Below, piece after piece: positions 54,606 through 63,272 of a DNA stretch of 64,000 nucleotides (within the stretch, counting starts at the first letter, position 1; each line of letters starts with the position of its first letter). The DNA comes from Planctomycetota bacterium. GTDB lineage: Bacteria > Planctomycetota > Phycisphaerae > Phycisphaerales > SM1A02. Where the stretch lies: the NCBI GenBank assembly GCA_016872915.1, contig VGYQ01000003.1:1-64000 (forward strand). Reading direction: 5' to 3'. The position numbers and the translations under genes are program-made. The notes below the pieces were generated by a model that worked only from the letters and a program-made list of their open reading frames with translations, searched no databases and was not told the DNA's origin.

Positions 54606-56821
54606 AGCCCCAACAGCGCAGCCCCGCCACACGCACGCCGCTTGGCATGATCCATGCGGTACTCGGATGGTCGTGGCGACAGCGCGGTCGTTTCATGCGG
54701 TTCGGGACTGTTGGCGTCTCTGGGGTCGCCATCAACCAGATCGTCATATGGATCTGCTTCGAATGGCTCTACAGCGCGGTCACAGATCAGTCGCTTCGGC
54801 TGAATCTGTCGATGTTCACGGGCATTGTCATTGGCATGACCAACAACTTCTGGTGGAATCGCCTCTGGACGTGGCGAGATCGTGATCGCACTCGCGATGT
54901 ACCGATCGTGCAGCAGTACGTCCAGTATGCGGCAGCCAACTGGGCGGGCATTCTTGTGCAGATCGCGCTCACCAACATGCTTGTCGCGATCGTTCCCTAT
55001 CTCGTCGCGAACCTCATGGGCATTGCGGTCGCAAGTCTCATCAACTTTGTGATGAACGACCTTTGGACCTATCGCCATGTACGCATTGAGGGCATCGATC
55101 CTGAAGCGGAGCGGGTGCGCGAGGAACGCACCGCACTGCTGCTCGGCGGGCTGGGTCTGTCGCTCGCACTCTGCACCTACATCCATGGCATCGGATCGGT
55201 GCAGGCGCCGACAAACGGCGACGAGTGGGTGTATCTGCAGATCACGCGCATGACGGCCGCGAGCGGGCAGTGGCTCCCGCTCGTGAGCGGGATGGAAGAG
55301 ATGCGGAATACGAAGCCACCGCCGCTCTTCTGGCAGGGGATTCTTTCCTCCGATTGGGGAGCGTGGTGGAACTTGCCCGCGCTGCGCTGGCCGAGCATCG
55401 TCTGGTCGTTCGGAGTGGCGGGTCTTGCTGCGCTGCTCGCGTGGCGCATCAGCGGCCGGACTGCAACGGTCGCGATCACGGCGGCGCTCACGCTGCTGGG
55501 TTTCCTCGGCACGTTCCGTTACGGCAGACCGTTTCTCACCAACGCGCCCGAGACGTTCTGGCTCTTTGGTTCGGTTGCGTGGGTGACGCTTGCACCGACG
55601 CGCGTCACCCGCGGCTGGCGGTTGCCGCTGCTGGGTGTTGTGGTCGGCGTGGCACTGCTGTTCCGAAGTTTCGCTCTGCTTGCGCCCATCCTGTTGTGGC
55701 TCGCGCTGGTGGAGTGGCACGGTGTGAGTGCGCCCGTTGCCACCACTCGCTTCGCACGCGTGTTCAGAAGCATTCTGGTCTGCGGCACCGTTGCAGTCGT
55801 TTCACTCGCCCTCTTCAGCCTGTGGTTCGCCCTCGATCCCGATCCTGCAGCTGTCTGGCGTGAGTTCGTCGTGGGTGAGAATGTCGGCAAGATGGCGGGC
55901 GGAGTGGGCGATTGGGTGCGAGGATTTTTCTGGGGCGGGTTCAGTGTGTGGTCGCTCGCCGCCTCGCCGTTTCTGCATGCAGGACTGTTGGCATTTCCAC
56001 TCTTTGGCGTGCTTGTCGAATGCTGGAAGCACCGCCGAGACCTCACCGAATCCGAGCGATTGCTGCTCCTCTGGGTTGCGGTGATGTTCGTGGTGTTCTG
56101 CCTGCCCGCCCAACGTTCGGGGCGCTATTTGCTGGAAGCGATGCCTGCGCTTGCTGTGCTGCTTGCCACGCGCGGGCACCATGTGGGGCGGAATGCGTTC
56201 ATGCTCACGCATATCGGCGCCATCATCGCGGTCATCCCGATCGCGTGGCTCTCGCTCATGCTCGCACGTGATCTGGGAGGACTCGCATTCGCGTGGTGGC
56301 ACTGGCCACTGCTGGCGGCAACGGTCGCCTTCGCGCTGTGGGCGCTGTTCACGCCGCGCTGGACTCGGCTGGCGGCTGCACCCTCGGCACTTGCCGTGCT
56401 GCTAGCACTCACCAGTTTTCTCAGCGTCTTCGATGCGCCCCTCGGCACGTTCACCACCGCGCAGCAGGAACAGCTCGCGGGTCAACGCATCTGGGTACCC
56501 GAGAATTTCCGGAGCGTTGCGGAGATTCACCGCATGCTGCTGCCAAAGTCCGAGGTCATCGGATTTCCCATCTCGGATGGCACGCCGCCCGCGGATCGCG
56601 TTCGAAGCGGCGACTGGGTGAGCGTGGTTGGCGCGATCGATGCGCCCATGCCTGCGAATGCCGTCGCATCGCGCATTCAGATGGCGAGCCGACACACGGG
56701 CGCGCAGATCCTGGAAATGTTTCAGGGACGCGCGCGCGAGCAACTGTTCATGCGCGAGTGGATCATTCCGCTTGCACAGCCTGCGGTTCCCGCGGCAGGC
56801 TCCGCGCCACAAGCACCATAA
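54602..56821 (+). CDS. GtrA-like domain fused to a membrane glycosyltransferase (GT39/GT83-like)
   Basis: A protein of 739 residues. Residues 30-160 form a GtrA domain with four helices (RFGTVGVSGVAINQIVIWICFEW, GMTNNFWWNRLWTWRDRD, VQYAAANWAGILVQIALTNML, GIAVASLINFVMNDLWTYRH), as in lipid-linked sugar flippases. From about residue 180 a polytopic transferase follows, with the acidic motif PTNGDEWVYL and NTKPPPLFWQG (the K-x-P-P-P site) at about 205-240, and a C-terminal soluble domain. This couples flipping and transfer in one chain. The 3' end overlaps the convergent MFS gene by 59 bp. Confidence 0.85.
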   Translation: MKPQQRSPATRTPLGMIHAVLGWSWRQRGRFMRFGTVGVSGVAINQIVIWICFEWLYSAVTDQSLRLNLSMFTGIVIGMTNNFWWNRLWTWRDRDRTRDVPIVQQYVQYAAANWAGILVQIALTNMLVAIVPYLVANLMGIAVASLINFVMNDLWTYRHVRIEGIDPEAERVREERTALLLGGLGLSLALCTYIHGIGSVQAPTNGDEWVYLQITRMTAASGQWLPLVSGMEEMRNTKPPPLFWQGILSSDWGAWWNLPALRWPSIVWSFGVAGLAALLAWRISGRTATVAITAALTLLGFLGTFRYGRPFLTNAPETFWLFGSVAWVTLAPTRVTRGWRLPLLGVVVGVALLFRSFALLAPILLWLALVEWHGVSAPVATTRFARVFRSILVCGTVAVVSLALFSLWFALDPDPAAVWREFVVGENVGKMAGGVGDWVRGFFWGGFSVWSLAASPFLHAGLLAFPLFGVLVECWKHRRDLTESERLLLLWVAVMFVVFCLPAQRSGRYLLEAMPALAVLLATRGHHVGRNAFMLTHIGAIIAVIPIAWLSLMLARDLGGLAFAWWHWPLLAATVAFALWALFTPRWTRLAAAPSALAVLLALTSFLSVFDAPLGTFTTAQQEQLAGQRIWVPENFRSVAEIHRMLLPKSEVIGFPISDGTPPADRVRSGDWVSVVGAIDAPMPANAVASRIQMASRHTGAQILEMFQGRAREQLFMREWIIPLAQPAVPAAGSAPQAP

Positions 56822-58007
56822 GACCCGCGCCCACGAGCGCGATCACGCCGAAGGCGGCGAAGATGCCGTTGTTCGGTGCGCCTGCGTCGCGCAGCGCACC
56901 AAAAGTCCAGTCCGCGAGACCGCCACAACTGATGCTCACAAAGTTCATGATGCCGTAGCCCGTCGCTCGCAGATGCGGACGCGCGATCTGCGAAAGGATC
57001 GGCATGTTGTTGCAGTCAAAGAGCCCCCAACCCAGTCCGAAGAGCGACAGGAACACCACCGCCTGCACCAGCGTTCCGGCGTTGCCAACCCCAAACAGCG
57101 CAGGCACGAGCGCAACGATGCCGATGCAACTCACCCATGCACGACCACGTCCAGTGGTTCGGCTCCAACGGTCCGCCATCCAGCCACCGATCACGACACC
57201 CACAAGCATCGCGAGTGTCGTGTAGAGCGTTGCTGAAACACCAGCCATCCCTTGTCCAATCTGAAACTGCTCCTTCAGGACGGCAGGCATCCAATCGCGC
57301 ACAATCCACCCGGCCATCGCGGGCAGCGTGAAGCATGCCACAAGCAGCAGGAATGGAACGCTGCCAAGAAGTTCGCGCAGCGCCGTGCGCACAGGCGGGC
57401 GCTCAAGAGCTTGCGCAGGCATTGCGTGGGCACTCGCGCGCAGCAGCCACGGCAGCGGCAGCGCATAGAGCATGCCGACGATCCCCGCAAAGTGGAATGC
57501 ACTTCGCCACCCGAGCGAAGGCGCATCCGCAACGTAGCCACCAAATCCGCCCGCCATCATGCCGACATAGATCGCGGTCTGGTGGAGTCCGATGGCACGC
57601 GATCGAGTGCGCGGTCCATGCAGGTCGGTGATCAGCGCGAGCGCAGCAGGAATGTAGAACGCTTCGCTTACGCCCATCAACGTCCGCGTCCACAGCAGTT
57701 CGTTCGCGCTGGTGGCACTGCCTGTGGTCCATGTCACGGCGGACCACGCGAAGAGACTGCACGCGATCGTGATGCGCCGACCGAATCGGTCCGCGACCCA
57801 TCCGCCGAGCGGACTCAGCAGCGCGTACATCCACTTGAACTGCCCGAGCATGATGCCCCACTGCGCATCCGTTGAAAGATCTGTGATGTCACCCATCACC
57901 GACGACTTCATCGATGCGAGCATCTGCCGATCGAGGTAGTTGAGAAGCGCAACGGGCAGCAGAAGCAGCACGGCGCGCCATGCGGCACGCTGCCAAGTGG
58001 CATTCAT
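56763..58007 (-). CDS. Major facilitator superfamily transporter
   Basis: The start was chosen at the ATG at 58007 (MNATWQRAAWRAVLLLLPVALLNYLDRQML), giving 414 residues with twelve helices. The MFS loop motif between helices 2 and 3 is GGWVADRFGRRIT, and the repeat between helices 8 and 9 is GGWMADRWSRTTG. The YLDRQ start resembles the spinster/anion:cation symporter groups. Substrate cannot be inferred. The gene overlaps the end of the GtrA fusion. Confidence 0.88.
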   Translation of the reverse strand: MNATWQRAAWRAVLLLLPVALLNYLDRQMLASMKSSVMGDITDLSTDAQWGIMLGQFKWMYALLSPLGGWVADRFGRRITIACSLFAWSAVTWTTGSATSANELLWTRTLMGVSEAFYIPAALALITDLHGPRTRSRAIGLHQTAIYVGMMAGGFGGYVADAPSLGWRSAFHFAGIVGMLYALPLPWLLRASAHAMPAQALERPPVRTALRELLGSVPFLLLVACFTLPAMAGWIVRDWMPAVLKEQFQIGQGMAGVSATLYTTLAMLVGVVIGGWMADRWSRTTGRGRAWVSCIGIVALVPALFGVGNAGTLVQAVVFLSLFGLGWGLFDCNNMPILSQIARPHLRATGYGIMNFVSISCGGLADWTFGALRDAGAPNNGIFAAFGVIALVGAGLMVLVARSLPREPQAVQAE

Positions 58008-58026
58008 GGCTGCGGACGGTACGCGA

Positions 58027-58953
58027 TCAGCCGCCGCAGGATCCCCATGCGCCAAGCAAGGCCGCGAGGTCCGTGCCATCCGTCGTGCCGTCGTTGTTCA
58101 CATCGCCGGCAGGACCGCCCCAGCCTGCGAGCACCGATGCGAGGTCCGTGGCGTCCACGGATCCGTCGCCGTTGCGGTCCGCTGGGCATAGGGGTGTCGG
58201 CAATTCTGCGGAAATCGTGAAGTTGTCGAAATAGCCGAATGCGTTGAGCGCGTCTGGAGTCGCGTCGGTGACCGCGAGGAGGTTCGATGCATACACAGTT
58301 CCGAACAGCGTGGTCTGATGCGTGGCAACAAGCGGGCCATTCACGCGCAACTCGCCGAGCCCCGTGGCGACATTCCATCGATACACAAAATCATTCCATT
58401 GACCGAGCGGCACGATGAACCCCGTTGGCGTTCGGTTGGCAGGCACATGGCCGCCGTTCAGCAGCGAGATCTCTCCGCTCTGGGCGCTGATAACGAAGCC
58501 GCCCGATGTCTCGGAGGCACTCTTTGAAATCATGATGCCGAAGCCGGAGGGAAGGGCTTGCGCAGCGGGCAGAAACACCTTGATGCGTGTCTCAAGAACC
58601 GTTCGGCCGCCAGCGGATGCCGTCACCCATTGACCCGTACTCATCAGGTTCAGATATGCCTTTGTGCGCCCGTTGTTGAACTTCTCCGTGCAGAGGCGGA
58701 CCATCTTGCCGGTGCCGCCGAAGGGATTCGTGGCAGGGTCAACGCCCGCACCGATCACCAGTGCGGCGATCTGCGGCGAATTGACCGATCCAGAAACAGA
58801 CCATGTGCCTGTGCCGCCACCCCATGCGATCTGCCCAGACAGCGACGCACTGGTGTAGGTATTGAAGGTGGTCGTCAGCATGACCGCGCCATGCGCGATC
58901 TGCGTGGAAAGGGCAAAAACTGCTGTCCAAACAGTCCGTATATGCCTCATCAC
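58027..58953 (-). CDS. Secreted LamG-like protein with two dockerin-like repeats
   Basis: A protein of 308 residues. Leader (TVWTAVFALSTQIAHGA), a beta-sandwich domain of about 215 residues (TTTFNTYTSASLSGQIAW, TRIKVFLPAAQALPSGFGIMIS, WNDFVYRWNVATGLGELRVNG, FGYFDNFTISAE; the last resembling the DNF(T/S) end of LamG-like domains), then dockerin repeats DRNGDGSVDATDLASVLAGWG and DVNNDGTTDGTDLAALLGAWG. Probably extracellular and carbohydrate-directed, by analogy only. It is divergent from the aminomutase operon, sharing a 91-bp region with repeats. Confidence 0.75.
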   Translation of the reverse strand: MMRHIRTVWTAVFALSTQIAHGAVMLTTTFNTYTSASLSGQIAWGGGTGTWSVSGSVNSPQIAALVIGAGVDPATNPFGGTGKMVRLCTEKFNNGRTKAYLNLMSTGQWVTASAGGRTVLETRIKVFLPAAQALPSGFGIMISKSASETSGGFVISAQSGEISLLNGGHVPANRTPTGFIVPLGQWNDFVYRWNVATGLGELRVNGPLVATHQTTLFGTVYASNLLAVTDATPDALNAFGYFDNFTISAELPTPLCPADRNGDGSVDATDLASVLAGWGGPAGDVNNDGTTDGTDLAALLGAWGSCGG

Positions 58954-58957
58954 TACA

Positions 58958-59030
58958 GAGTGTTACACCACTTCGCCGATGTGCAAACTGCGGCAGATAA
59001 ATTCGGCGAATCAAGCACGGAGTGTTACAC
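58958..59030. promoter_or_regulatory. Divergent control region with repeated GAGTGTTACAC sites
   Basis: GAGTGTTACAC occurs at 58958-58968 and again at 59020-59030, 62 bp apart (about six helical turns). Each contains GTGT-T-ACAC, a near-palindrome. Between them lies an inverted repeat TTCGCCGA (58972-58979) and TCGGCGAA (59003-59010). The region lies between the divergent dockerin protein and aminomutase operon. It looks like a regulator site pair that could loop the DNA; the regulator is unknown. Confidence 0.45.
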
Positions 59031-59044
59031 TTTTAACCACCCCT

Positions 59045-60487
59045 ATGGAACTCACTTACACCCAAACGGACCGTGAACGCACATTTCTCGCAAACGTGGA
59101 GGACGGCCGCCACGAGCGCAACATCATCAACGGACTTGCGCCGTTCCTGGAAACGAACGTCCCGGAAGATATGAAGGGGCTCTACACGGGCGAGGAACTC
59201 GTTCAGCTCCGAGTCCTGAAGGGTGGCGAGCGCGATGTCGAGAAGCGCATGCCCGTCAAGATCACGCGGCATTACTTCGATCTTGCGAAGCAGAGCGCAC
59301 CGATTCGCCGGCTTGTGAAGGCGGATCCATCCGAAACCTACGACTTGGCTGGTTCCGAGGATCCTGGTTTTCAGATGGACTACAGCCCAGTGGAGGGCAT
59401 GCTGCACAAGTACGAGATGGGACTGCTGTATGTGGTGTCCACGTGCTCAGCGCACTGCCGATTCTGTTACCGCGAAGAGCTGATCGCGCGCAAGGAAGTG
59501 AAGCGCCAGGACGGCACCGTCGCGAAGAAGGGGCTGGCGAACATTCCCGAAGTCATCAGCTATATCAACCAATTCAACAAGGCCGTGCGAGACAACGGCG
59601 GTCGCCATCCAGTCTGTGGGCGTGAAAAGCTCCGAGAAATCCTGATGTCGGGTGGTGATCCGATGGTGCTCAACAATTCCAAGATCGCCGCGTGGCTTGG
59701 TGCCCTCGCGGAGGCGGGGATCGAGTCCATCCGCATCGGCACCAAGGAGATGGCGTTCTATCCCGAGCGCTTCGATGACGCCTTCTGTGCGATGCTCGAT
59801 CGATTCCACGAGATGTACCCGGAAGTTGGCCTGCACATCGTTGTGCACTTTGAGCATCCCGATGAGTTCCTTGCGAAGGATCCCGAAGGGCACTACCTGC
59901 GCAACGGGCAGGGATTCCTGCAGTGGGTTCCGGCGACGGGCGCTGCGATGCGCCGCCTGAACAAGCGCGGTTGGCTGAGTGTGGAGAATCAGACGCCGAT
60001 CATCAAGGGCATCAACGATGATGCCGATGCGCTGCGCATTCTGCAGCGTGAATTCAAGCGTGCAGGCGGCGAGAACCATTACTTCTTCTGCGGGCGAGAC
60101 ATTGTTGCGTATCGAGCCTTCAACGTGCCGATCGAGCGCGCATGGCATTTGCTGAATGAGTCGCAGAAGGGGCTCTCGGGCGTGGAGAATCACGCCAGAC
60201 TCTCGATCACGCATTACAAGGGCAAGACCGAAGTCAATGCGGTCACGAGCGAGCCGATCCCGGGTCTGAAGGGGAGCGAGAATGGTGTGGTCATCTTCAA
60301 GATCCTTCGCAACCAGGGTCTTGCCGCCGATCGCGGCAAGGTGTGCATCGTGGGACGCAATCCAAACGCGCTCTGGTTCGATGGCTACAACGACCGTGTG
60401 CTCTTCGACGAGGCGGGTCTGTATGACTACTCGCGCGTGAAGAGCGCCCGCATCACGCACGCAGCCCCGCCGCCCGTCTGCCGATGA
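59045..60487 (+). CDS. Radical SAM amino acid 2,3-aminomutase family protein (divergent KamA)
   Basis: The start was chosen at 59045 (MELTYTQTDR), 14 nt after a repeat; 480 residues. The SAM/4Fe-4S cluster motif is C134-x3-C138-x2-C141 (CSAHCRFCYRE), with R143 in the place of the carboxylate-binding Arg of lysine 2,3-aminomutase. From MSGGDPMVL onward the family order is retained. Around the PLP site the classical PGGGGK is replaced by HYKGKTEV (K392, K394). By-eye alignment puts R351 (CGRDIV) where lysine aminomutase has its first epsilon-amino-binding Asp, and a non-acidic residue at the second. So lysine is an unlikely substrate; a dicarboxylic amino acid fits better. Confidence 0.82.
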   Translation: MELTYTQTDRERTFLANVEDGRHERNIINGLAPFLETNVPEDMKGLYTGEELVQLRVLKGGERDVEKRMPVKITRHYFDLAKQSAPIRRLVKADPSETYDLAGSEDPGFQMDYSPVEGMLHKYEMGLLYVVSTCSAHCRFCYREELIARKEVKRQDGTVAKKGLANIPEVISYINQFNKAVRDNGGRHPVCGREKLREILMSGGDPMVLNNSKIAAWLGALAEAGIESIRIGTKEMAFYPERFDDAFCAMLDRFHEMYPEVGLHIVVHFEHPDEFLAKDPEGHYLRNGQGFLQWVPATGAAMRRLNKRGWLSVENQTPIIKGINDDADALRILQREFKRAGGENHYFFCGRDIVAYRAFNVPIERAWHLLNESQKGLSGVENHARLSITHYKGKTEVNAVTSEPIPGLKGSENGVVIFKILRNQGLAADRGKVCIVGRNPNALWFDGYNDRVLFDEAGLYDYSRVKSARITHAAPPPVCR

Positions 60488-61194
60488 TCGACAAGCGTGT
60501 GGCGGGCCCAGCGGCCGCCGTGGCGGATATCCACGATGGCGCCACCGTCATGATTGGCGGCTTTGGCGAAGCGGGAAGTCCCATTGAACTGATTCACGCG
60601 CTGATTGACCAAGGTGCGAAACGCCTGACGGTTGTCAGCAACAACACGGGCAGCGGCGAGGTTGGACTTGCGGCACTGCTGAAGGCGGGGCGTGTGCGCA
60701 AGGTCATCTGCTCCTTTCCGCGCACAGCAAACTCGACCGTCTTCCCCGATCTCTACCGCCGCGGCGAAGTGGAACTCGAACTTGTTCCGCAGGGCACCCT
60801 CGCTGAACGCATTCGTGCAGGCGGCGCTGGAATTCCCGCATTTTTTACGCCAACAGCCGTCGGTACGCCGCTCGCGCAAGGCAAGGAACACCGTCTCTTC
60901 GGGGACACCGAGTGCGTGCTTGAGTACGGCATCCGCGCCGACTTCACGCTCATCAAAGGCCGATGCGCCGACACGCATGGCAATGTGCTCTACCACCGGA
61001 CTGCTCGCAACTTCGCGCCGCCGATGGCGACCGCCGCCGGTGTCACCATCGTGCAGGTCTCGGAAGTGGTGGATGCCGGGCAACTCGACGCCGAGGCGAT
61101 CGTCACGCCTGGAATCTTCGTGGACCGCATCGTTCATGTGCCGTCGCCGCAGCAGGAGTCCGCGTTGATCGCTGCAGGAGCTCGTTACCCATGA
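60484..61194 (+). CDS. 3-oxoacid/3-oxoadipate CoA-transferase subunit A (PcaI-like)
   Basis: A protein of 236 residues overlapping the aminomutase gene by 4 nt (ATGA). Family I CoA-transferase alpha subunit: ATVMIGGFGEAGSPIELIHAL near residue 25, VVSNNTGSGEVGLAALLKAGRVRKVICSFPR, ELELVPQGTLAERIRAGGAGIPAFFTPTAVGT, then HGNVLYHRTARNFAPPMA and IVTPGIFVDRIVHVP. The ICSFPR and ELVPQGxLAERIRAGGAGIPAFFTP sequences are close to PcaI/ScoA-type 3-oxoadipate or acetoacetate transferases. It moves CoA from succinyl-CoA (or acetyl-CoA) to a 3-oxoacid. PcaI-like rather than AtoD-like is by eye. Confidence 0.88.
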   Translation: MIDKRVAGPAAAVADIHDGATVMIGGFGEAGSPIELIHALIDQGAKRLTVVSNNTGSGEVGLAALLKAGRVRKVICSFPRTANSTVFPDLYRRGEVELELVPQGTLAERIRAGGAGIPAFFTPTAVGTPLAQGKEHRLFGDTECVLEYGIRADFTLIKGRCADTHGNVLYHRTARNFAPPMATAAGVTIVQVSEVVDAGQLDAEAIVTPGIFVDRIVHVPSPQQESALIAAGARYP

Positions 61195-61880
61195 CGCCAC
61201 CCGCGACCGACGAATCCGCCGCGATTGGATGGAGCCGCGACGACATCGCGCGCCGACTCGCGCAGGACATTCCGCATGGCTCGTATGTCAACCTTGGCAT
61301 TGGCATTCCCGAACTCGTGGCGCGTTTCGTTCCTGAGGGACGCACGCTCATCTATCACACGGAGAATGGACTGCTTGGCATGGGTCCATCGCCTGCGGCG
61401 GGCGCTGGCGATCCCGAACTCATCAACGCAGGCAAGCGTCAGGTCACCATGATGCCGGGCGCGGCATTCTTTGACCAGTCCACCAGCTTCGCGATGATTC
61501 GCGGCGGCCATCTGGACCTCAGCGTGCTCGGTGCGCTGCAAGTTTCGCAGACCGGCGACCTTGCCAATTGGTCGACAGGCGAGGCCGATGCGATTCCTGC
61601 GGTGGGTGGCGCCATGGACCTCGTGGCTGGCGTTCGGCGCGTCTTTGTCATCACGCAGCACTGCACAAAAGAGGGCGAGATGAAACTGGTGGGGGAGTGC
61701 ACCTACCCTTTGACCGGGCGAGCCGTTGTGGACCGCGTCTACACCGACCTCGCGGTGATCGACATTACGGCCGATGGCTTCCGTGTGGTGGAGCTCGCGC
61801 CAGGTGTCGGATTCGATTTCGTGCAGGAGCGCACGGGCGCGACGCTCCTGCCGCCGATCCAGCGCACCGCCGCCGTGTAA
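61191..61880 (+). CDS. 3-oxoacid/3-oxoadipate CoA-transferase subunit B (PcaJ-like)
   Basis: The frame is open from 60963; the ATG at 61191, overlapping subunit A by 4 nt, gives 229 residues. The beta-subunit motif YVNLGIGIPELVARFVPEG is near residue 32, and the catalytic Glu is E58 in the HTENGLLGMG loop (the ENGxxGMG motif); MMPGAAFFDQSTSFAMIRGGHLDLSVLGALQVS follows. The Glu forms the covalent CoA ester intermediate. With subunit A it should activate a 3-oxoacid produced by the preceding enzymes. Confidence 0.9.
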   Translation: MTPPATDESAAIGWSRDDIARRLAQDIPHGSYVNLGIGIPELVARFVPEGRTLIYHTENGLLGMGPSPAAGAGDPELINAGKRQVTMMPGAAFFDQSTSFAMIRGGHLDLSVLGALQVSQTGDLANWSTGEADAIPAVGGAMDLVAGVRRVFVITQHCTKEGEMKLVGECTYPLTGRAVVDRVYTDLAVIDITADGFRVVELAPGVGFDFVQERTGATLLPPIQRTAAV

Positions 61881-61920
61881 GCGCGGCGCGTTCAAGCAGA
61901 CGACTGATGGAGTGCACACG

Positions 61921-63243
61921 ATGACCACCGAACAAGCCACCAACCGAAGCGAGAGTCTTTTTGCGCGTGCGAGGAAGGTGCTCGCAGGCGGAGTCAGCCG
62001 CAATACGGTTCTGCGCGGACCACATCCTCCATACGCCGACTACGGACAGGGCTGCCGCATCACCGATCTCGACGGCATTTCGCGCATTGACTTCTCGAAC
62101 AACATGGCATCGCTGATCCACGGACATGCGTTCCGACCGATCAATGAGGCGGTGACGTCACAGTTGCAGCGGGGCTCGGCATTCATGATGGCAACCGAAG
62201 CAGAGGTGCGCTACGCCGAGCATCTCGCCAGTCGCAGCGCTGCGTTCGAGCGGCTGCGATTCGTCAACTCTGGCACCGAGGCGCTGATGGCCGCGCTGAA
62301 GGCGGCGCGTGCGTTCACCAACCGTGCCAAGGTCGCGAAGGTCGAAGGCGCGTACCACGGCGGCTACGACTACGCCGAGGTCAGTCAAGAGCCCAAGCCG
62401 GAGAATTGGGGCAGCATCGATCATCCCAACAGCGTGCCGTTGACGCATGGATCGCCGCAGTCGGCGCTGCAAGACGTGCTCATCATGCCCGCGAACGACG
62501 TGGACCGCGCGATCGCGATTCTCGATGCGCACCGCAGTGAAGTGGCGTGTGTGCTGCTCGATCTGATGCCGCACCGCGCGGGTTTGCGCGCTGCGGATCC
62601 CGCGTTTGTTGCCGCGATTCGCGAGTGGACCGCACGGCACGGGGCACTGCTGGTGCTCGATGAGGTGATCACCTTCCGCACGGAAGTCGGTGGGATGCAA
62701 CAGCGGTACGGGCTGAAGGCGGATCTCACCGCGCTTGGCAAGATCATCGGAGGCGGATTCCCCGTTGGTGCGCTCGCAGGGCGCGCCGATGTGATGGATG
62801 TGATGAACCCGCAGGCGAGCAAGCTGCTCTATCCGCTTTCAGGAACGTTCTCGGCGAACCCTGTCACGATGACCGCCGGGCTCGCGGCAATGCAGCACTA
62901 CGACGCCGCAGCAGTTGCAAGACTGAACGCACTCGCGGAGCGCGCGATGCACGGCATTCGTGAGGCGATCGGTCGCACCAATGCGCAGGCATGCGTCACA
63001 GGAACGGGATCGATGTTCCGTGTGCACATGAAGCCAACGGCACCGCTTGACTATCGCCAGCAGTTCCTCAGCGCGGAAGAATCGAAGCGGCTGAAGGTGC
63101 TGCTTGAGCATCTCTTCCAAGAGGGATTCCTGATGATCAATACCTGTTCGGCGACGCTGTCGACGCCGATGACCGAGGTGGAGATCGATGCGCTCGTGGA
63201 CGCAGTCGAGGGCGGACTCCGCCGCATCGCCTCAATGAACTGA
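61921..63243 (+). CDS. Class III (HemL-like) PLP aminotransferase, probable beta-amino acid transaminase
   Basis: The frame opens at 61774; the ATG at 61921 follows a GGAG ribosome binding site and gives 440 residues. Fold type I class III traits: RVTDLDGISRIDFSNNMASLIHGHA-like start, RFVNSGTEALMAALKAARAFT near residue 115, LLVLDEVITFRTEVGG near 240, and the PLP lysine K274 in LTALGKIIGGGFPVGALAG. HemL and beta-phenylalanine aminotransferases share this LGKxIGGGFPVGA sequence. In this operon a beta-amino acid to beta-keto acid transamination is the natural step. HemL itself is less likely because the context is not heme synthesis. Confidence 0.82.
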   Translation: MTTEQATNRSESLFARARKVLAGGVSRNTVLRGPHPPYADYGQGCRITDLDGISRIDFSNNMASLIHGHAFRPINEAVTSQLQRGSAFMMATEAEVRYAEHLASRSAAFERLRFVNSGTEALMAALKAARAFTNRAKVAKVEGAYHGGYDYAEVSQEPKPENWGSIDHPNSVPLTHGSPQSALQDVLIMPANDVDRAIAILDAHRSEVACVLLDLMPHRAGLRAADPAFVAAIREWTARHGALLVLDEVITFRTEVGGMQQRYGLKADLTALGKIIGGGFPVGALAGRADVMDVMNPQASKLLYPLSGTFSANPVTMTAGLAAMQHYDAAAVARLNALAERAMHGIREAIGRTNAQACVTGTGSMFRVHMKPTAPLDYRQQFLSAEESKRLKVLLEHLFQEGFLMINTCSATLSTPMTEVEIDALVDAVEGGLRRIASMN

Positions 63244-63272
63244 AGTTCGGCAGCGCATCCGCAGGCGGCGGA

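Noticed and set aside
58862-59044. N-terminal extension of the aminomutase from 58862
   Set aside because: The upstream codons lie inside the antisense dockerin gene and the repeat region. The ATG at 59045 starts the family-like sequence.
59045-60487. Plain annotation as lysine 2,3-aminomutase feeding lysine fermentation
   Set aside because: Both acidic epsilon-amino ligands are absent by eye and no 5,6-aminomutase or dehydrogenase genes are nearby, so the substrate was left open.
61921-63243. Glutamate-1-semialdehyde aminomutase (HemL)
   Set aside because: The protein is HemL-like, but it is encoded with CoA-transferase genes. The family also includes beta-amino acid transaminases, which fit the context better.
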